37,242 bases of DNA, taken from Sulfurimonas sp. GWF2_37_8 (GTDB lineage Bacteria; Campylobacterota; Campylobacteria; Campylobacterales; Sulfurimonadaceae). Below the pieces are notes generated by a model. The model was not told the DNA's origin. It did no database searches and was given only the letters and a program-made list of their open reading frames with translations. Shown here in pieces: positions 24,890 to 33,959 of the stretch (positions are counted from its first letter, which is position 1; each line of letters opens with the position of its first letter). Both the position numbers and the translations under genes were made by a program. Where the stretch lies: the NCBI GenBank assembly GCA_001829625.1, contig MIBW01000008.1:1-37242 (forward strand). Direction: 5' to 3'.

Positions 24890-25970
24890 TTTAAACTTTA
24901 TACAAAAAACAGAATTATTTACATATAGCGGAACAAACTGTATAAGAAATGACTATTATCATAATGATTGTCAACTTTGTGTAGAGATATGCCCTGAGAA
25001 TGCTTTTCATATCGTACACAATAAACTTACTTTGTATTCAAACGAATGCATAGGTTGCGCGGCGTGTATGGGAAGTTGCCCAACGGAAGCGCTGAGTCTT
25101 GTAAGTTTCGATGCGAATGCGTATGTCGCAAGCTTTAAAGAAAACGAAGATAAGTTGCTCTCTTGTAAAAAAAGTACGACATGTTTAGCTGCGTTTGATG
25201 CACATCATTATATAACCATGGCACTCATGAGCGAAGAAGCACCTGTATGTGATCTTGCACATTGTGGTGATTGTGTGCTCAACAAAGATAAAAAAGTGGA
25301 AACTTTTATCCGTTTAGAGATAGATAAAGCAAGTAGATTTTTAGAAGCTTGTAAAGCGAAAAATCTCCTTGAAATACGTGAAGAAAAACCAGAAGAAAAT
25401 ACAAAACGTATGCTATTTAAAACGGCATTTGCAAAAGTAAAAAACGCAGCGACTGAGAGTAGTGATATCACAACAATCGCAATGACGCAAGCGTATCAAA
25501 AAAATAATCATGGTGCTGTTCCTCTAAAATTTTTAGCGTTTAAAAACGCAATACGGGAAAATATTCAAAAGCTTGAAAAAACATCACATGAGAGCGGTTT
25601 TGGACTTTTTACAAAAAAAAAGATTTTATTTAAAGATTGTACAAACTGCGGCGACTGCACACAGTTTTGCCCTACTGAGGCGCTTATAAGCACAAAAAAT
25701 AAACAGGGTATAAACTTTAATATAGGAAATTGTATATCATGTAGCATCTGCAATGATATTTGTAAAACAAACGCAATCATAGATATAGATACAATTGACT
25801 TGGTTGATTTTGCTTATGATAGAGGTGTTGAACTTGTTTATTATGAGATGGTGATGTGTCATGAGTGCAGATGTCCTTATCCTTACCGCGGAGGCGATCC
25901 GATTTGTGAGAGATGTGCAAACTTCAAAGAAGATTTTAGCCATGTATTTATGATGGCTAAAGACCTCTAA
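24882..25970 (+). CDS. Cytoplasmic polyferredoxin, probable maturation factor of the molybdoenzyme
   Basis: The 362-residue protein has no signal peptide. Paired ferredoxin motifs are near the N terminus (C30/33/37 with Cys20 or another; C56/59/62/66) and again in the C-terminal third (CTNCGDCTQFCP, CISCSICNDIC), so up to four 4Fe-4S clusters are expected. A Cys-rich end (CHECRCPYPYRGGDPICERC, about 329-348) looks like a zinc or cluster knuckle. A helical middle (about 100-240) has further Cys at CDLAHCGDC. It is coupled to the TorD-like chaperone gene. I infer a role in electron supply or cluster insertion during maturation. A structural electron-transfer role is less likely because the enzyme is periplasmic. 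Confidence 0.85.
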   Translation: MSNLNFIQKTELFTYSGTNCIRNDYYHNDCQLCVEICPENAFHIVHNKLTLYSNECIGCAACMGSCPTEALSLVSFDANAYVASFKENEDKLLSCKKSTTCLAAFDAHHYITMALMSEEAPVCDLAHCGDCVLNKDKKVETFIRLEIDKASRFLEACKAKNLLEIREEKPEENTKRMLFKTAFAKVKNAATESSDITTIAMTQAYQKNNHGAVPLKFLAFKNAIRENIQKLEKTSHESGFGLFTKKKILFKDCTNCGDCTQFCPTEALISTKNKQGINFNIGNCISCSICNDICKTNAIIDIDTIDLVDFAYDRGVELVYYEMVMCHECRCPYPYRGGDPICERCANFKEDFSHVFMMAKDL

Positions 25971-27029
25971 CTATTTTTCTTTTTTCTCCATAGCATCTTT
26001 CGCAGACTTAATAGCACTATGAAGCGCTGTTTTGGCCACGCCAAAGGCTTGAACACCCATGCGTTTAGCTTCTTGTGCCTTTTGTGATTTTAGGGCTGAA
26101 TCAGCATGTTTTACAGCTTTCTTCGCAAAACTAGCAAATCTATCCTTCATGACATCAGCCGTCTCTTTTGATAAATGCACAAGTTCATCCAAATCAAAAC
26201 GCATATTTTGATTTGTATCTAGGAGAATAATTCTACTATTTTGAGAAAATTGTGATGCTTGCGTCAAAATAACTTGTGAAAACAATGTGTCGGTTTGATT
26301 GAGGTCTTCTATGATGGTGTCATAATCTTCGATGAGAATATGTTTCGCTTCTACTGGCATATAAGCAAGTCTTTTCTTAAATCTGTCTATAGCTTTAAAA
26401 AGTCCACTTCTCATACCCTTAAGTGTAGAAGGAAGGATCTCATCAGCTCTGTTTGGCGTTGCTTCTGCTACTTCTATTGCTGAGTGTAAAATGGTAGAGA
26501 GTATTTTTCGGATACGAATTGTATTGAGAGAACCTTCTTTTATAGCTTCAAACGTTATATCTTTGATAACTTCTTGAGTAGTTTCTTTGATGTCACCATC
26601 GGTATCTTTCTCAAGTGCAGTGATAATAGCAGACTCTACAAGTTCACTCAAAAAGTCAAAAAGATCAATCGATTGGAGCTTAATCTGGTGCAGTTTTGAA
26701 AGTGCTTGGTCTTGGTTCATGAGTTGCGTTTCTATCGCATTAAATACTGTGTACTTTGCCTCTTGGAGCGCTTCAGTTTGCTTTTCCATTTTTCTCTCAA
26801 GCTGTTCTTTTTGCGCCAAAAGTAATTCTAACTCATCATGGAGAGATTTTGTTTCTATCTCTACAAGTGTAGTTGCAACTGTCTTTATGGTCTCTATATC
26901 GAGCATATCAAGTTCTACACAAGTTGCATCGGTACTTATTTTTAGAGCAGTAATAACTTTCTCTTCAAGGGACTTTGTACCCTCTGCGTTTGCATTTGTA
27001 ATATTAAGTTGCAATTTTATTAAATCCAT
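25971..27029 (-). CDS. Hypothetical coiled-coil protein
   Basis: I do not recognise this 352-residue protein. It has no signal peptide or membrane segment. Residues about 55-95 form a likely coiled coil (ELELLLAQKEQLERKMEKQ). The middle is helical, and the C-terminal 60 residues are Ala/Lys-rich (KKAVKHADSALKSQ, SAIKSAKDAMEKKEK). Its stop abuts the stop of the convergent polyferredoxin gene with no base between them. It lies downstream of moaC and the DUF493 gene and could be read from the same transcript. Confidence 0.78.
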   Translation of the reverse strand: MDLIKLQLNITNANAEGTKSLEEKVITALKISTDATCVELDMLDIETIKTVATTLVEIETKSLHDELELLLAQKEQLERKMEKQTEALQEAKYTVFNAIETQLMNQDQALSKLHQIKLQSIDLFDFLSELVESAIITALEKDTDGDIKETTQEVIKDITFEAIKEGSLNTIRIRKILSTILHSAIEVAEATPNRADEILPSTLKGMRSGLFKAIDRFKKRLAYMPVEAKHILIEDYDTIIEDLNQTDTLFSQVILTQASQFSQNSRIILLDTNQNMRFDLDELVHLSKETADVMKDRFASFAKKAVKHADSALKSQKAQEAKRMGVQAFGVAKTALHSAIKSAKDAMEKKEK

Positions 27030-27041
27030 CGTAAATCCTTT

Positions 27042-27311
27042 TTATAGCACCATTTTTATATTTTGATGTGCTTTGAGTGCCTCATAAATAAAGTTTCTCT
27101 CATCTTCGTTACTAATCACTAAATCAAGGTTCATACTCACATATTTACCACCTTTACTTGCGTTTGAGTGTGTCAGTGAATGTTCACGCTCTAAGATGAC
27201 TTCATGAATGGCTTTTTGTATCGCTTCTTTTTCATAACCGATAAGCTTATAACTCCAAGCACATGGATAAGTAAGCTCTAATTTTTCTCTGCTATCGTTT
27301 ATAATTTCCAC
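27042..27311 (-). CDS. DUF493 (HP0495/YbeD-type) small protein
   Basis: The 89-residue protein begins with GTG at 27311 ([16 protein letters not shown]). GGAGG sits five bases upstream inside the end of moaC, and this start gives the usual family length. A longer reading from 27386 would add 25 residues of moaC-antisense-frame sequence without a ribosome binding site and is rejected. The fold is ACT-like ([25 protein letters not shown]). In E. coli YbeD is a regulator-like protein of uncertain role. It overlaps moaC by 20 bases. Confidence 0.85.
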   Translation of the reverse strand: MEIINDSREKLELTYPCAWSYKLIGYEKEAIQKAIHEVILEREHSLTHSNASKGGKYVSMNLDLVISNEDERNFIYEALKAHQNIKMVL

Positions 27312-27762
27312 TCTTGCCTCCTGTTTTTTCTTCAAGCTGTACATTTCTAATAACCATACCTTTATCGATAGCTTTAACCATGTCATAAATAGTTAAAAGA
27401 CCTATACTCGTGCCTGTAAGCGCTTCCATTTCTACTCCAGTTTGTCCAGTGAGTTTTGCCGTTACACGCAACTTGAAACCTGGTAGCTCATGGAGCTCTT
27501 CCACATCACAGTTGATGCCACTTAGATTGAGCGGATGGCACATGGGGATAAGATCACTTGTTCTTTTTGTTCCCATAATAGCTGCTATAACAGCCGTTTG
27601 AAGTACAGGTCCTTTTTTTGTTTTTTCACTTACAATTGCGTCATACGCTTCACGACTCATTTCGATAATGCCACTTGCAACTGCAACACGAGTTGTCTGA
27701 GATTTGACTGAGACATCAACCATTTTCGGTCTTTGATTTTCATCTAGGTGTGTTAAATTCAT
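27292..27762 (-). CDS. moaC: Cyclic pyranopterin monophosphate synthase
   Basis: MoaC forms cyclic pyranopterin monophosphate with MoaA, the first step of molybdenum cofactor synthesis. The 156-residue protein shows [18 protein letters not shown] near the N terminus, [29 protein letters not shown] in the middle, and [26 protein letters not shown] near the C terminus, including catalytic MCHPL and Lys of the last motif. It has its own extended -10 promoter between it and mobA. Its product is required by the molybdoenzyme about 4 kb away. Confidence 0.97.
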   Translation of the reverse strand: MNLTHLDENQRPKMVDVSVKSQTTRVAVASGIIEMSREAYDAIVSEKTKKGPVLQTAVIAAIMGTKRTSDLIPMCHPLNLSGINCDVEELHELPGFKLRVTAKLTGQTGVEMEALTGTSIGLLTIYDMVKAIDKGMVIRNVQLEEKTGGKSGNYKR

Positions 27763-27785
27763 TAAATTCTCTTTGTGTTTTTATC

Positions 27786-27794
27786 ATTATAACA
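27786..27794 (-). promoter_or_regulatory. Extended -10 promoter of moaC
   Basis: On the minus strand TGTTATAAT occupies 27794-27786 in the 40-base gap between mobA and moaC, so moaC can be transcribed independently of ompA-mobA. Confidence 0.65.
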
Positions 27795-27802
27795 GATGGG
27801 TG

Positions 27803-28381
27803 TTAAATAAGTGTCAGTGCTTCTTGATATTCATGTGGATGGTTAAGGTTCATAAAGGGTTTGGCATCATCAAATTTGACAAAATTTGTTTTGGATGTTT
27901 TGAGTAAATAACCAAGCTTATGGTTATCTTGCTTGAGCATAGTGTCAAACGCAGCTTCAAGAGAGCGGTGATAAATCCCGCACATAGGTTCCATACCGTG
28001 TTCTGAGAGAGCTATGCTCGCATCACACACTCCAAACGCAGTGTCATTTGCTACAAGAGTTTTAATAATCCCTTCATTGATAAAAGGAGCATCAACACTC
28101 AGAGCAAAAAAAGCATCAGTTTGTAAGGTTTTGAAAACAGCAACAAATCCTGCTGTAGGAGCATAAACATCACTGCTTTTGATATCCTCAATAAAAGAAG
28201 CATCAAAATCAAATTTATTTTTATCTTTACATGAGATATATACGGTTTTGAAAATCTTAGTTAGGCGTTGGTATTGGAATTCTGTGAGAGTTTTATAAGA
28301 AGAGAATGGGAGAAGAGATTTATCTTCTCCCATTCGAGAACTTTTGCCACCAGCAAAGATGACGCAAGGCATATCTAGCAT
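27803..28381 (-). CDS. mobA: Molybdenum cofactor guanylyltransferase
   Basis: MobA attaches GMP to molybdopterin to form the MGD cofactor used by DMSO-reductase-family enzymes such as the one in this window. The 192-residue protein has the nucleotide-binding motif [19 protein letters not shown] at 8-26 and a metal-binding SVDAPFI near 118. The start at 28381 has no clear ribosome binding site, and the ATG at codon 4 is equally possible. The gene starts three bases after the ompA stop and is probably read with it. Confidence 0.93.
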   Translation of the reverse strand: MLDMPCVIFAGGKSSRMGEDKSLLPFSSYKTLTEFQYQRLTKIFKTVYISCKDKNKFDFDASFIEDIKSSDVYAPTAGFVAVFKTLQTDAFFALSVDAPFINEGIIKTLVANDTAFGVCDASIALSEHGMEPMCGIYHRSLEAAFDTMLKQDNHKLGYLLKTSKTNFVKFDDAKPFMNLNHPHEYQEALTLI

Positions 28382-28384
28382 GGA

Positions 28385-29440
28385 TTACTTAGATAATACA
28401 GCTTCGATGCGTCTGTTTTGCGCACGACCTTCTTTGTTCATGTTGTTTGCAACAGGTTGAGATTCACCCATACCTGTAGTTTTAACTCTATCAGCAGCAA
28501 CACCTTTTGCAACTAATGAAGTTTTTACTGCGTTTGCTCTGTTTTGAGAAAGTTTCATATTTGCAGCTTCGCTACCAACGCTATCAGTGTGACCGATGAT
28601 TTCAGCTTTATAAGATTTTGCAGCTTTTAGGAAATCAGCAAATTTTTGAACATTTGCGTCAGATGCTTTGTCGATTTTGTATGAGTTGTTATCAAAGTTG
28701 ATGTGTAGGTTCGCAACGATTGTACAACCATTTTTGTCAACTTGAACACCTGCTGGAGTGTTTGGACATTTATCCATAGAATCTTTTACACCATCTTTAT
28801 CAGCATCACCGTCAACTTTTACAGGGGCAGGAACAACTACTGGTTTTGGAGCAGGAGCAGGAACAACTACAGGAGCTGCAACTGGAGCAGCTTTAACTTC
28901 TGGAGCACCAAATGCAAAGTTGATACCAAAAAGAGCCGCAACATTATTGTCCCATCTTGCAGCATTTTCTTTTAGCATATAAACAGCTTCAAGTTTCAAT
29001 GCAACTTGATCCATAACTGGGAACTTTGCACCAACGCCAGCATTTAAGAAAAGAGAGTCAATATTTTCCTGTTGTTTGTTGTCCATTTTTTCCATACCAA
29101 GACCAGCTTTTGCAAACGGTTGGATGAAACCGTCGGTTTCATATGTATATACACCGTTGAGTGCCATACGTAAAACGTCTGTCATACCATCAGTAGGAAG
29201 TTCGTATTCTCCATTGTGTGTGTTTGAATCAGTATAAAGCACTGAAAGTTCAGGAGAGATCATCCAATCAGGATTGTTGTACTGAAGTTCAGCACCATAT
29301 ACTAAGTAACCATTGTCTTTGAAACCCAAGTTACCTTCAGAAAAGTTGTAACCAACAACAGGAGTAATCTCATAGTTATATGGTGTAGCAAGCGCTAATG
29401 ATCCAGCAAGTAATGCAGGAATAAGAAGAATTTTTTTCAT
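28385..29440 (-). CDS. OmpA-family outer-membrane protein
   Basis: The 351-residue protein has a Sec signal peptide (1-19, ALA-TPY). An eight-strand-like beta-barrel covers about 20-175 (VVGYNFSEG, LKLEAVYML). A Pro/Ala/Val linker (PVAAPVVVPAPAPKPVV) follows, then one TSP3-type calcium-binding repeat (DADKDGVKDSMDKCPNTPAG) and the OmpA peptidoglycan-binding domain (about 240-351, HINFDNNSYKID, SQNRANAVKTSLVAKGV). It tethers the outer membrane to the cell wall. AAGGAC precedes the ATG. A large inverted repeat lies upstream between it and leuC. Confidence 0.94.
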   Translation of the reverse strand: MKKILLIPALLAGSLALATPYNYEITPVVGYNFSEGNLGFKDNGYLVYGAELQYNNPDWMISPELSVLYTDSNTHNGEYELPTDGMTDVLRMALNGVYTYETDGFIQPFAKAGLGMEKMDNKQQENIDSLFLNAGVGAKFPVMDQVALKLEAVYMLKENAARWDNNVAALFGINFAFGAPEVKAAPVAAPVVVPAPAPKPVVVPAPVKVDGDADKDGVKDSMDKCPNTPAGVQVDKNGCTIVANLHINFDNNSYKIDKASDANVQKFADFLKAAKSYKAEIIGHTDSVGSEAANMKLSQNRANAVKTSLVAKGVAADRVKTTGMGESQPVANNMNKEGRAQNRRIEAVLSK

Positions 29441-29500
29441 TTAAAGTCCTTGTGTTTTGTAAATTAGTGTGTATGTGAGATAGCGTTTAGCATCAAATAA

Positions 29501-29539
29501 CTCACATTATTTCGGAATTTTATCAAAAAATAATGTGAG
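29501..29539 (-). terminator. Perfect 12-bp inverted repeat between leuC and ompA
   Basis: CTCACATTATTT (29501-29512) pairs with AAATAATGTGAG (29528-29539) around a 15-base loop. It starts 7 bases after the leuC stop, so a leuC terminator is the simplest reading, although no strong U-run follows. It is about 60 bases upstream of the ompA start and could also act as an operator. TGTGAG recurs at 29474-29479. Confidence 0.55.
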
Positions 29540-29546
29540 AATAGTG

Positions 29547-30815
29547 TTAAAGTTTCTCTCTTGGATCAGATATAAATCCTGTAATTGCAGAAATCGCGGC
29601 TACAGCAGAGTTTGCAAGATAGACTTTTGAGCTACGGCTTCCCATACGACCAACAAAGTTGCGATTTGTAGTGGATATAGCCACTTCATTATCACCCAAA
29701 ATACCCATATAACCACCAAGACAAGCGCCACAAGTAGGATTGCTCACAACTCCTCCGGCATCTACGATGATATCAATGTATCCGAGTTTATTTGCTTCTC
29801 TAAGTATCATCTGTGTTCCCGGCGTTACGATGAGACGGACATCAGGATGTACTTTATGCCCTTTGAGAATCTCTGCCGCAACCTTTAAGTCTGCTAAACG
29901 TCCGTTTGTACAACTGCCTATAAATGCCTGATCTACTTTGATTTTGTCTGCTACAGCTTGTGTGATACTATGACCGTTTGATGGCAAAAATGGATAAGCT
30001 ATAACAGGCTCAAGTGCTACTACATCTATCTCTAAAATCTGTGCGTATGCGGCGTCTTCATCAGAGTAGTGGATACGAGGTTCTCTAGCTAGTGCTTTAT
30101 CTGCTAAAAACGCAGCAGTCACTTCGTCATAAGCAACAATACCGCTTTTTGCGCCAGCTTCTATAGCCATATTGCACATAGAAAATCTATCGTCTATTGT
30201 AAGATGTGCGATAGTGCTTCCTGTAAATTCCAGTGTTTTGTAAAGAGCACCGTCCACGCCGATCATACGGATGATTTCAAGAATAATATCTTTACCTGTA
30301 GTATAGAGTCCCGGTTTTCCGCTGAGAACTACTTTAATAGACTCAGGAACTTTAAACCAGTTGCCTCCTGTTATCATAGCAAAGGCTAAATCCGTCGAAC
30401 CCATTCCTGTAGAAAATGCACCTAAAGCACCGTGCGTACACGTGTGAGAATCTGCGCCGATGATAACATCACCAGGAACTACAAGCCCTTTTTCTGGTAG
30501 AAGTGCATGTTCGATGCCCATATCTTTCTCATCAAAAAAGTTTTTGAGATTGTGTTTTTTTGCGAAGTCACGAGAGATACGTGCCTGATTTGCGGACTCT
30601 ATATCTTTTGCAGGGATAAAGTGATCAAGAACGATGGAAAAGCCATCTGGATTTGCAAGTTTTGTTGCACCGCTGAGGTTAAAAGCACTGATAGAGATAG
30701 GTGTAGTGATGTCGTTTCCGATAACCATATCTATGTTTGAGCGGATTATTTCACCTGCATAAACTTTGCGACCGACATGTTCTGAGAATATTTTTTCAGT
30801 TATAGTTTGAGCCAT
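29547..30815 (-). CDS. leuC: 3-isopropylmalate dehydratase large subunit
   Basis: LeuC with LeuD isomerises 2- to 3-isopropylmalate in leucine synthesis. The 422-residue protein has the aconitase-type cluster cysteines Cys302 (IGSCTNGR) and Cys362/Cys365 (NPTCGACLGG), and the GADSHTCTHGALG motif at 120-132. The length matches the shorter archaeal/epsilon-type LeuC, not the E. coli form of about 466. A homoaconitase-like activity is less likely in this context. leuD is not in the window. A 5' leader with two stem-loops precedes it. Confidence 0.94.
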   Translation of the reverse strand: MAQTITEKIFSEHVGRKVYAGEIIRSNIDMVIGNDITTPISISAFNLSGATKLANPDGFSIVLDHFIPAKDIESANQARISRDFAKKHNLKNFFDEKDMGIEHALLPEKGLVVPGDVIIGADSHTCTHGALGAFSTGMGSTDLAFAMITGGNWFKVPESIKVVLSGKPGLYTTGKDIILEIIRMIGVDGALYKTLEFTGSTIAHLTIDDRFSMCNMAIEAGAKSGIVAYDEVTAAFLADKALAREPRIHYSDEDAAYAQILEIDVVALEPVIAYPFLPSNGHSITQAVADKIKVDQAFIGSCTNGRLADLKVAAEILKGHKVHPDVRLIVTPGTQMILREANKLGYIDIIVDAGGVVSNPTCGACLGGYMGILGDNEVAISTTNRNFVGRMGSRSSKVYLANSAVAAISAITGFISDPREKL

Positions 30816-30843
30816 TTTTTGCTTCCTTCGTTAGTGTATATGG

Positions 30844-30888
30844 ATGCAAAAAGAAATCTCTCTTTTTGCATAGAGTCTGGCATACTCT
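30844..30888 (-). promoter_or_regulatory. Two stacked stem-loops in the leuC leader
   Basis: ATGCAAAAAGA (30844-30854) pairs with TCTTTTTGCAT (30861-30871), an 11-bp stem with a 6-base loop. Directly next to it AGAGT/ACTCT (30872-30888) forms a second, 5-bp hairpin. Both lie in the predicted transcript of about 80 bases upstream of leuC. No run of leucine codons is visible, so peptide attenuation is not evident. Confidence 0.5.
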
Positions 30889-30900
30889 AAAATTTTCGCA

Positions 30901-30909
30901 ATTATAGCA
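30901..30909 (-). promoter_or_regulatory. Extended -10 promoter of leuC
   Basis: On the minus strand TGCTATAAT occupies 30909-30901, about 86 bases upstream of the leuC start. Confidence 0.6.
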
Positions 30910-30934
30910 TTCCAGATTTAAATTTATAGTGGGC

Positions 30935-31759
30935 TTAATTCCCAAATACTTGTTTTAAAAGTGAACTTGTCTGTGCAACAGGGTTTTTTCTGATGTGTGC
31001 TTCTTTTGTTGCAATCATTTTAAATAAACCATCAATTGCTTGTTGCGTTACATAATCATCAAGATTTTCATCTGAGGTACTTGGAAGGTACTCGTCTGCT
31101 CCAAAGCCTTTTGCCATCTCCATGATAGAGTGCTCTTCTACAAGGTCTTTAGCGTGTGAAGCGTAAAATCCGTTAAATGTTTCATAATATTTTGCTACAT
31201 TGTTCTCTTTCATACTTTCTTGAATGATAGGTTTTATCATCTTCTTCAAAGAACTTGTAGTGTTTTTTTGAAAATATTCTGTTGCTGCGTTTTCTTTGCC
31301 GTTTAAAATTCTTTTGGCATCTTCAACACTCATTGCATCAATGGCATCTGTAAAGATTTTAGCCGTTTTTGGGGCTGCTTTTGTCGCGGCGTTGTTCATG
31401 GAAAGTATCAAATCATCAGCTATTTTATCTCCACCGAGAGTTCTTGCAAGGCTTTCTGCTTTTGCAAGATTTTCCGGAAGCGGGATTTTTACATTGTTGT
31501 TGTTGAGGTAACCGCTTTTTTTGCTAAGTTCAGTGACACCATAATTAACTCCGCTTTTGAGAGCCTCTTTGAGTCCTTTTGTGATGGTGTCTGTACTAAG
31601 ATTTGTAGTGCTTTTTGTAGTCGTTGTTGCTTCTTTTGTCGCAGGAATATTGCTCTTTGCAGCGTCACCAATCTGCTGTTGCAAAGCACCACTCAAATCA
31701 AATCCAAACGCCAAAGAAGAGCTTAAAAATAAGGCTGTGAAAATTGATGTATGTTTCAT
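30935..31759 (-). CDS. DUF4197 secreted protein
   Basis: The 274-residue protein has a Sec signal peptide (1-19, AFG-FDL) and a Thr/Ser-rich segment (about 38-60). The DUF4197 helical domain follows, with GLKEALKSGVNYGV, SMNNAATKAAPKTAKIFTDAI and ILNGKENAATEYFQ, and ends in QTSSLLKQVFGN. Family function is unknown; it is periplasmic or lipoprotein-like in many proteobacteria, but no lipobox is seen here. It lies 9 bases downstream of the 167-residue gene, so the two are probably co-transcribed. Confidence 0.88.
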   Translation of the reverse strand: MKHTSIFTALFLSSSLAFGFDLSGALQQQIGDAAKSNIPATKEATTTTKSTTNLSTDTITKGLKEALKSGVNYGVTELSKKSGYLNNNNVKIPLPENLAKAESLARTLGGDKIADDLILSMNNAATKAAPKTAKIFTDAIDAMSVEDAKRILNGKENAATEYFQKNTTSSLKKMIKPIIQESMKENNVAKYYETFNGFYASHAKDLVEEHSIMEMAKGFGADEYLPSTSDENLDDYVTQQAIDGLFKMIATKEAHIRKNPVAQTSSLLKQVFGN

Positions 31760-31768
31760 TTTTATCCT

Positions 31769-32272
31769 TTAAATTTCAAATTTTAAAGCTTTTTTTGTAA
31801 ACTCAGCTGAACAAAAAAACATGCTGACAAATATAGGGTTTATTTTAACATATTCTATATCGTTGTTTTCAAAGACTTTAAAGTTAAAACCGCCACCGTC
31901 TGCTTCATTTTTTGGAGTCACTACAAACTCCAAAGGTGCAAGTGTTTTTACCATATTGAGAATATTTTTCTTTTTTTTATTATTATCATTTTCAAGGATG
32001 TTAAAGTCTTGATTTTGGGAACTTTTGTGAAAAAGTATGATCTCATTTAAAAGATCAAACTTATCTTTAAAGATGATTTTATTCCACTCTATAGTTACGT
32101 TTGGAGATTCTATTTTGCATCCTTTATACGTGAGAGGATGTGGCTTGTGCGCACGCATTGCTTCGATGAGTGCGAGTAAAAAGTTTGTCCCGCCGATACT
32201 CTCTGCAGCTTTTGTCATAAATAGATGAATGAGTGCCTTGTTGTCTTCGTTTTGTTTGTTAAAATTACACAT
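31769..32272 (-). CDS. Hypothetical cytoplasmic protein
   Basis: The 167-residue protein is not recognised. The start at 32272 (MCNFNKQNEDN) is chosen because AGGAG lies seven bases upstream; a reading from 32323 would add 17 residues with no ribosome binding site. It has a helical N-terminal part (ALIHLFMTKAAESIGG), a Lys/Asn-rich loop (about 95-110) and a beta-rich end. It is the first gene of a pair with the DUF4197 protein. Confidence 0.78.
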   Translation of the reverse strand: MCNFNKQNEDNKALIHLFMTKAAESIGGTNFLLALIEAMRAHKPHPLTYKGCKIESPNVTIEWNKIIFKDKFDLLNEIILFHKSSQNQDFNILENDNNKKKKNILNMVKTLAPLEFVVTPKNEADGGGFNFKVFENNDIEYVKINPIFVSMFFCSAEFTKKALKFEI

Positions 32273-32496
32273 AATATTGCTCCTGTTTAGACGAAATTTT
32301 ATCCAAATAAGGATTAAACGCAACTCTAAAAAGTTACACTAACTGAAAAAACTATTAACCCAAAACTTAAAACAGGTTTACTTAAGCAGTTCGTAATCAC
32401 AAAGTTATTATCATGTCAAAAGTAAAAGAAGACAATTTTTGTCTGATTTAAATAGAAAGCTTTTTTGATTCTATTAAATAAATAAAATAAAGGTAA

Positions 32497-33712
<1,216 letters not shown>

Positions 33713-33714
<2 letters not shown>

Positions 33715-33932
33715 TTGCTAAGGCAATTCATGGCACCTCTATTTAGTTAGTCCGCAAAAGGAACAAGTCTCTTTTGCTTCGCTTGCGCCGCTGAGACGAC
33801 TAAAGCTAACTCCTTCTAGGAGTAGAGAAGATTGCACTAGTGCAATGGGCTTCCTGCCGAAGGAAACCAAGCGCTAGCGTAGATAGCGGAATTACTTCCG
33901 ATATCGTGATAAATAATAGGGAAAAGGTTCCC
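33713..33932 (+). promoter_or_regulatory. Hairpin-packed spacer between nifS and nifU
   Basis: At least six small perfect stems occur in 220 bases: AATTGC/GCAATT (33713-33728, overlapping the nifS stop), GCAAAAG/CTTTTGC (33754-33777), ACTCCT/AGGAGT (33809-33823), the 16-base palindrome ATTGCACTAGTGCAAT (33831-33846), CGGAA/TTCCG (33887-33900) and GGGAA/TTCCC (33919-33932). AGTTAG (33745-33750) can pair with CTAACT (33806-33811) around a core related to the one at 21347. No gene is seen. It may separate nifS and nifU expression levels. Confidence 0.65.
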
Positions 33933-33959
33933 TTAAATTTATGAAATAAATTAAAGGAT

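Noticed and set aside
27312..27386. Longer N terminus of the DUF493 protein starting at 27386
   Set aside because: The extra 25 residues lie in the moaC gene in another frame. GGAGG five bases before GTG 27311 marks the real start and gives normal family length.
30806..30884. Leader peptide upstream of leuC (frame from ATG near 30882)
   Set aside because: It has no leucine-codon run and a poor ribosome binding site, and it overlaps the leuC start in another frame. It is kept only as a remark.
32273..32323. Longer N terminus of the 167-residue unknown protein
   Set aside because: AGGAG precedes the ATG at 32272, and no ribosome binding site precedes 32323.
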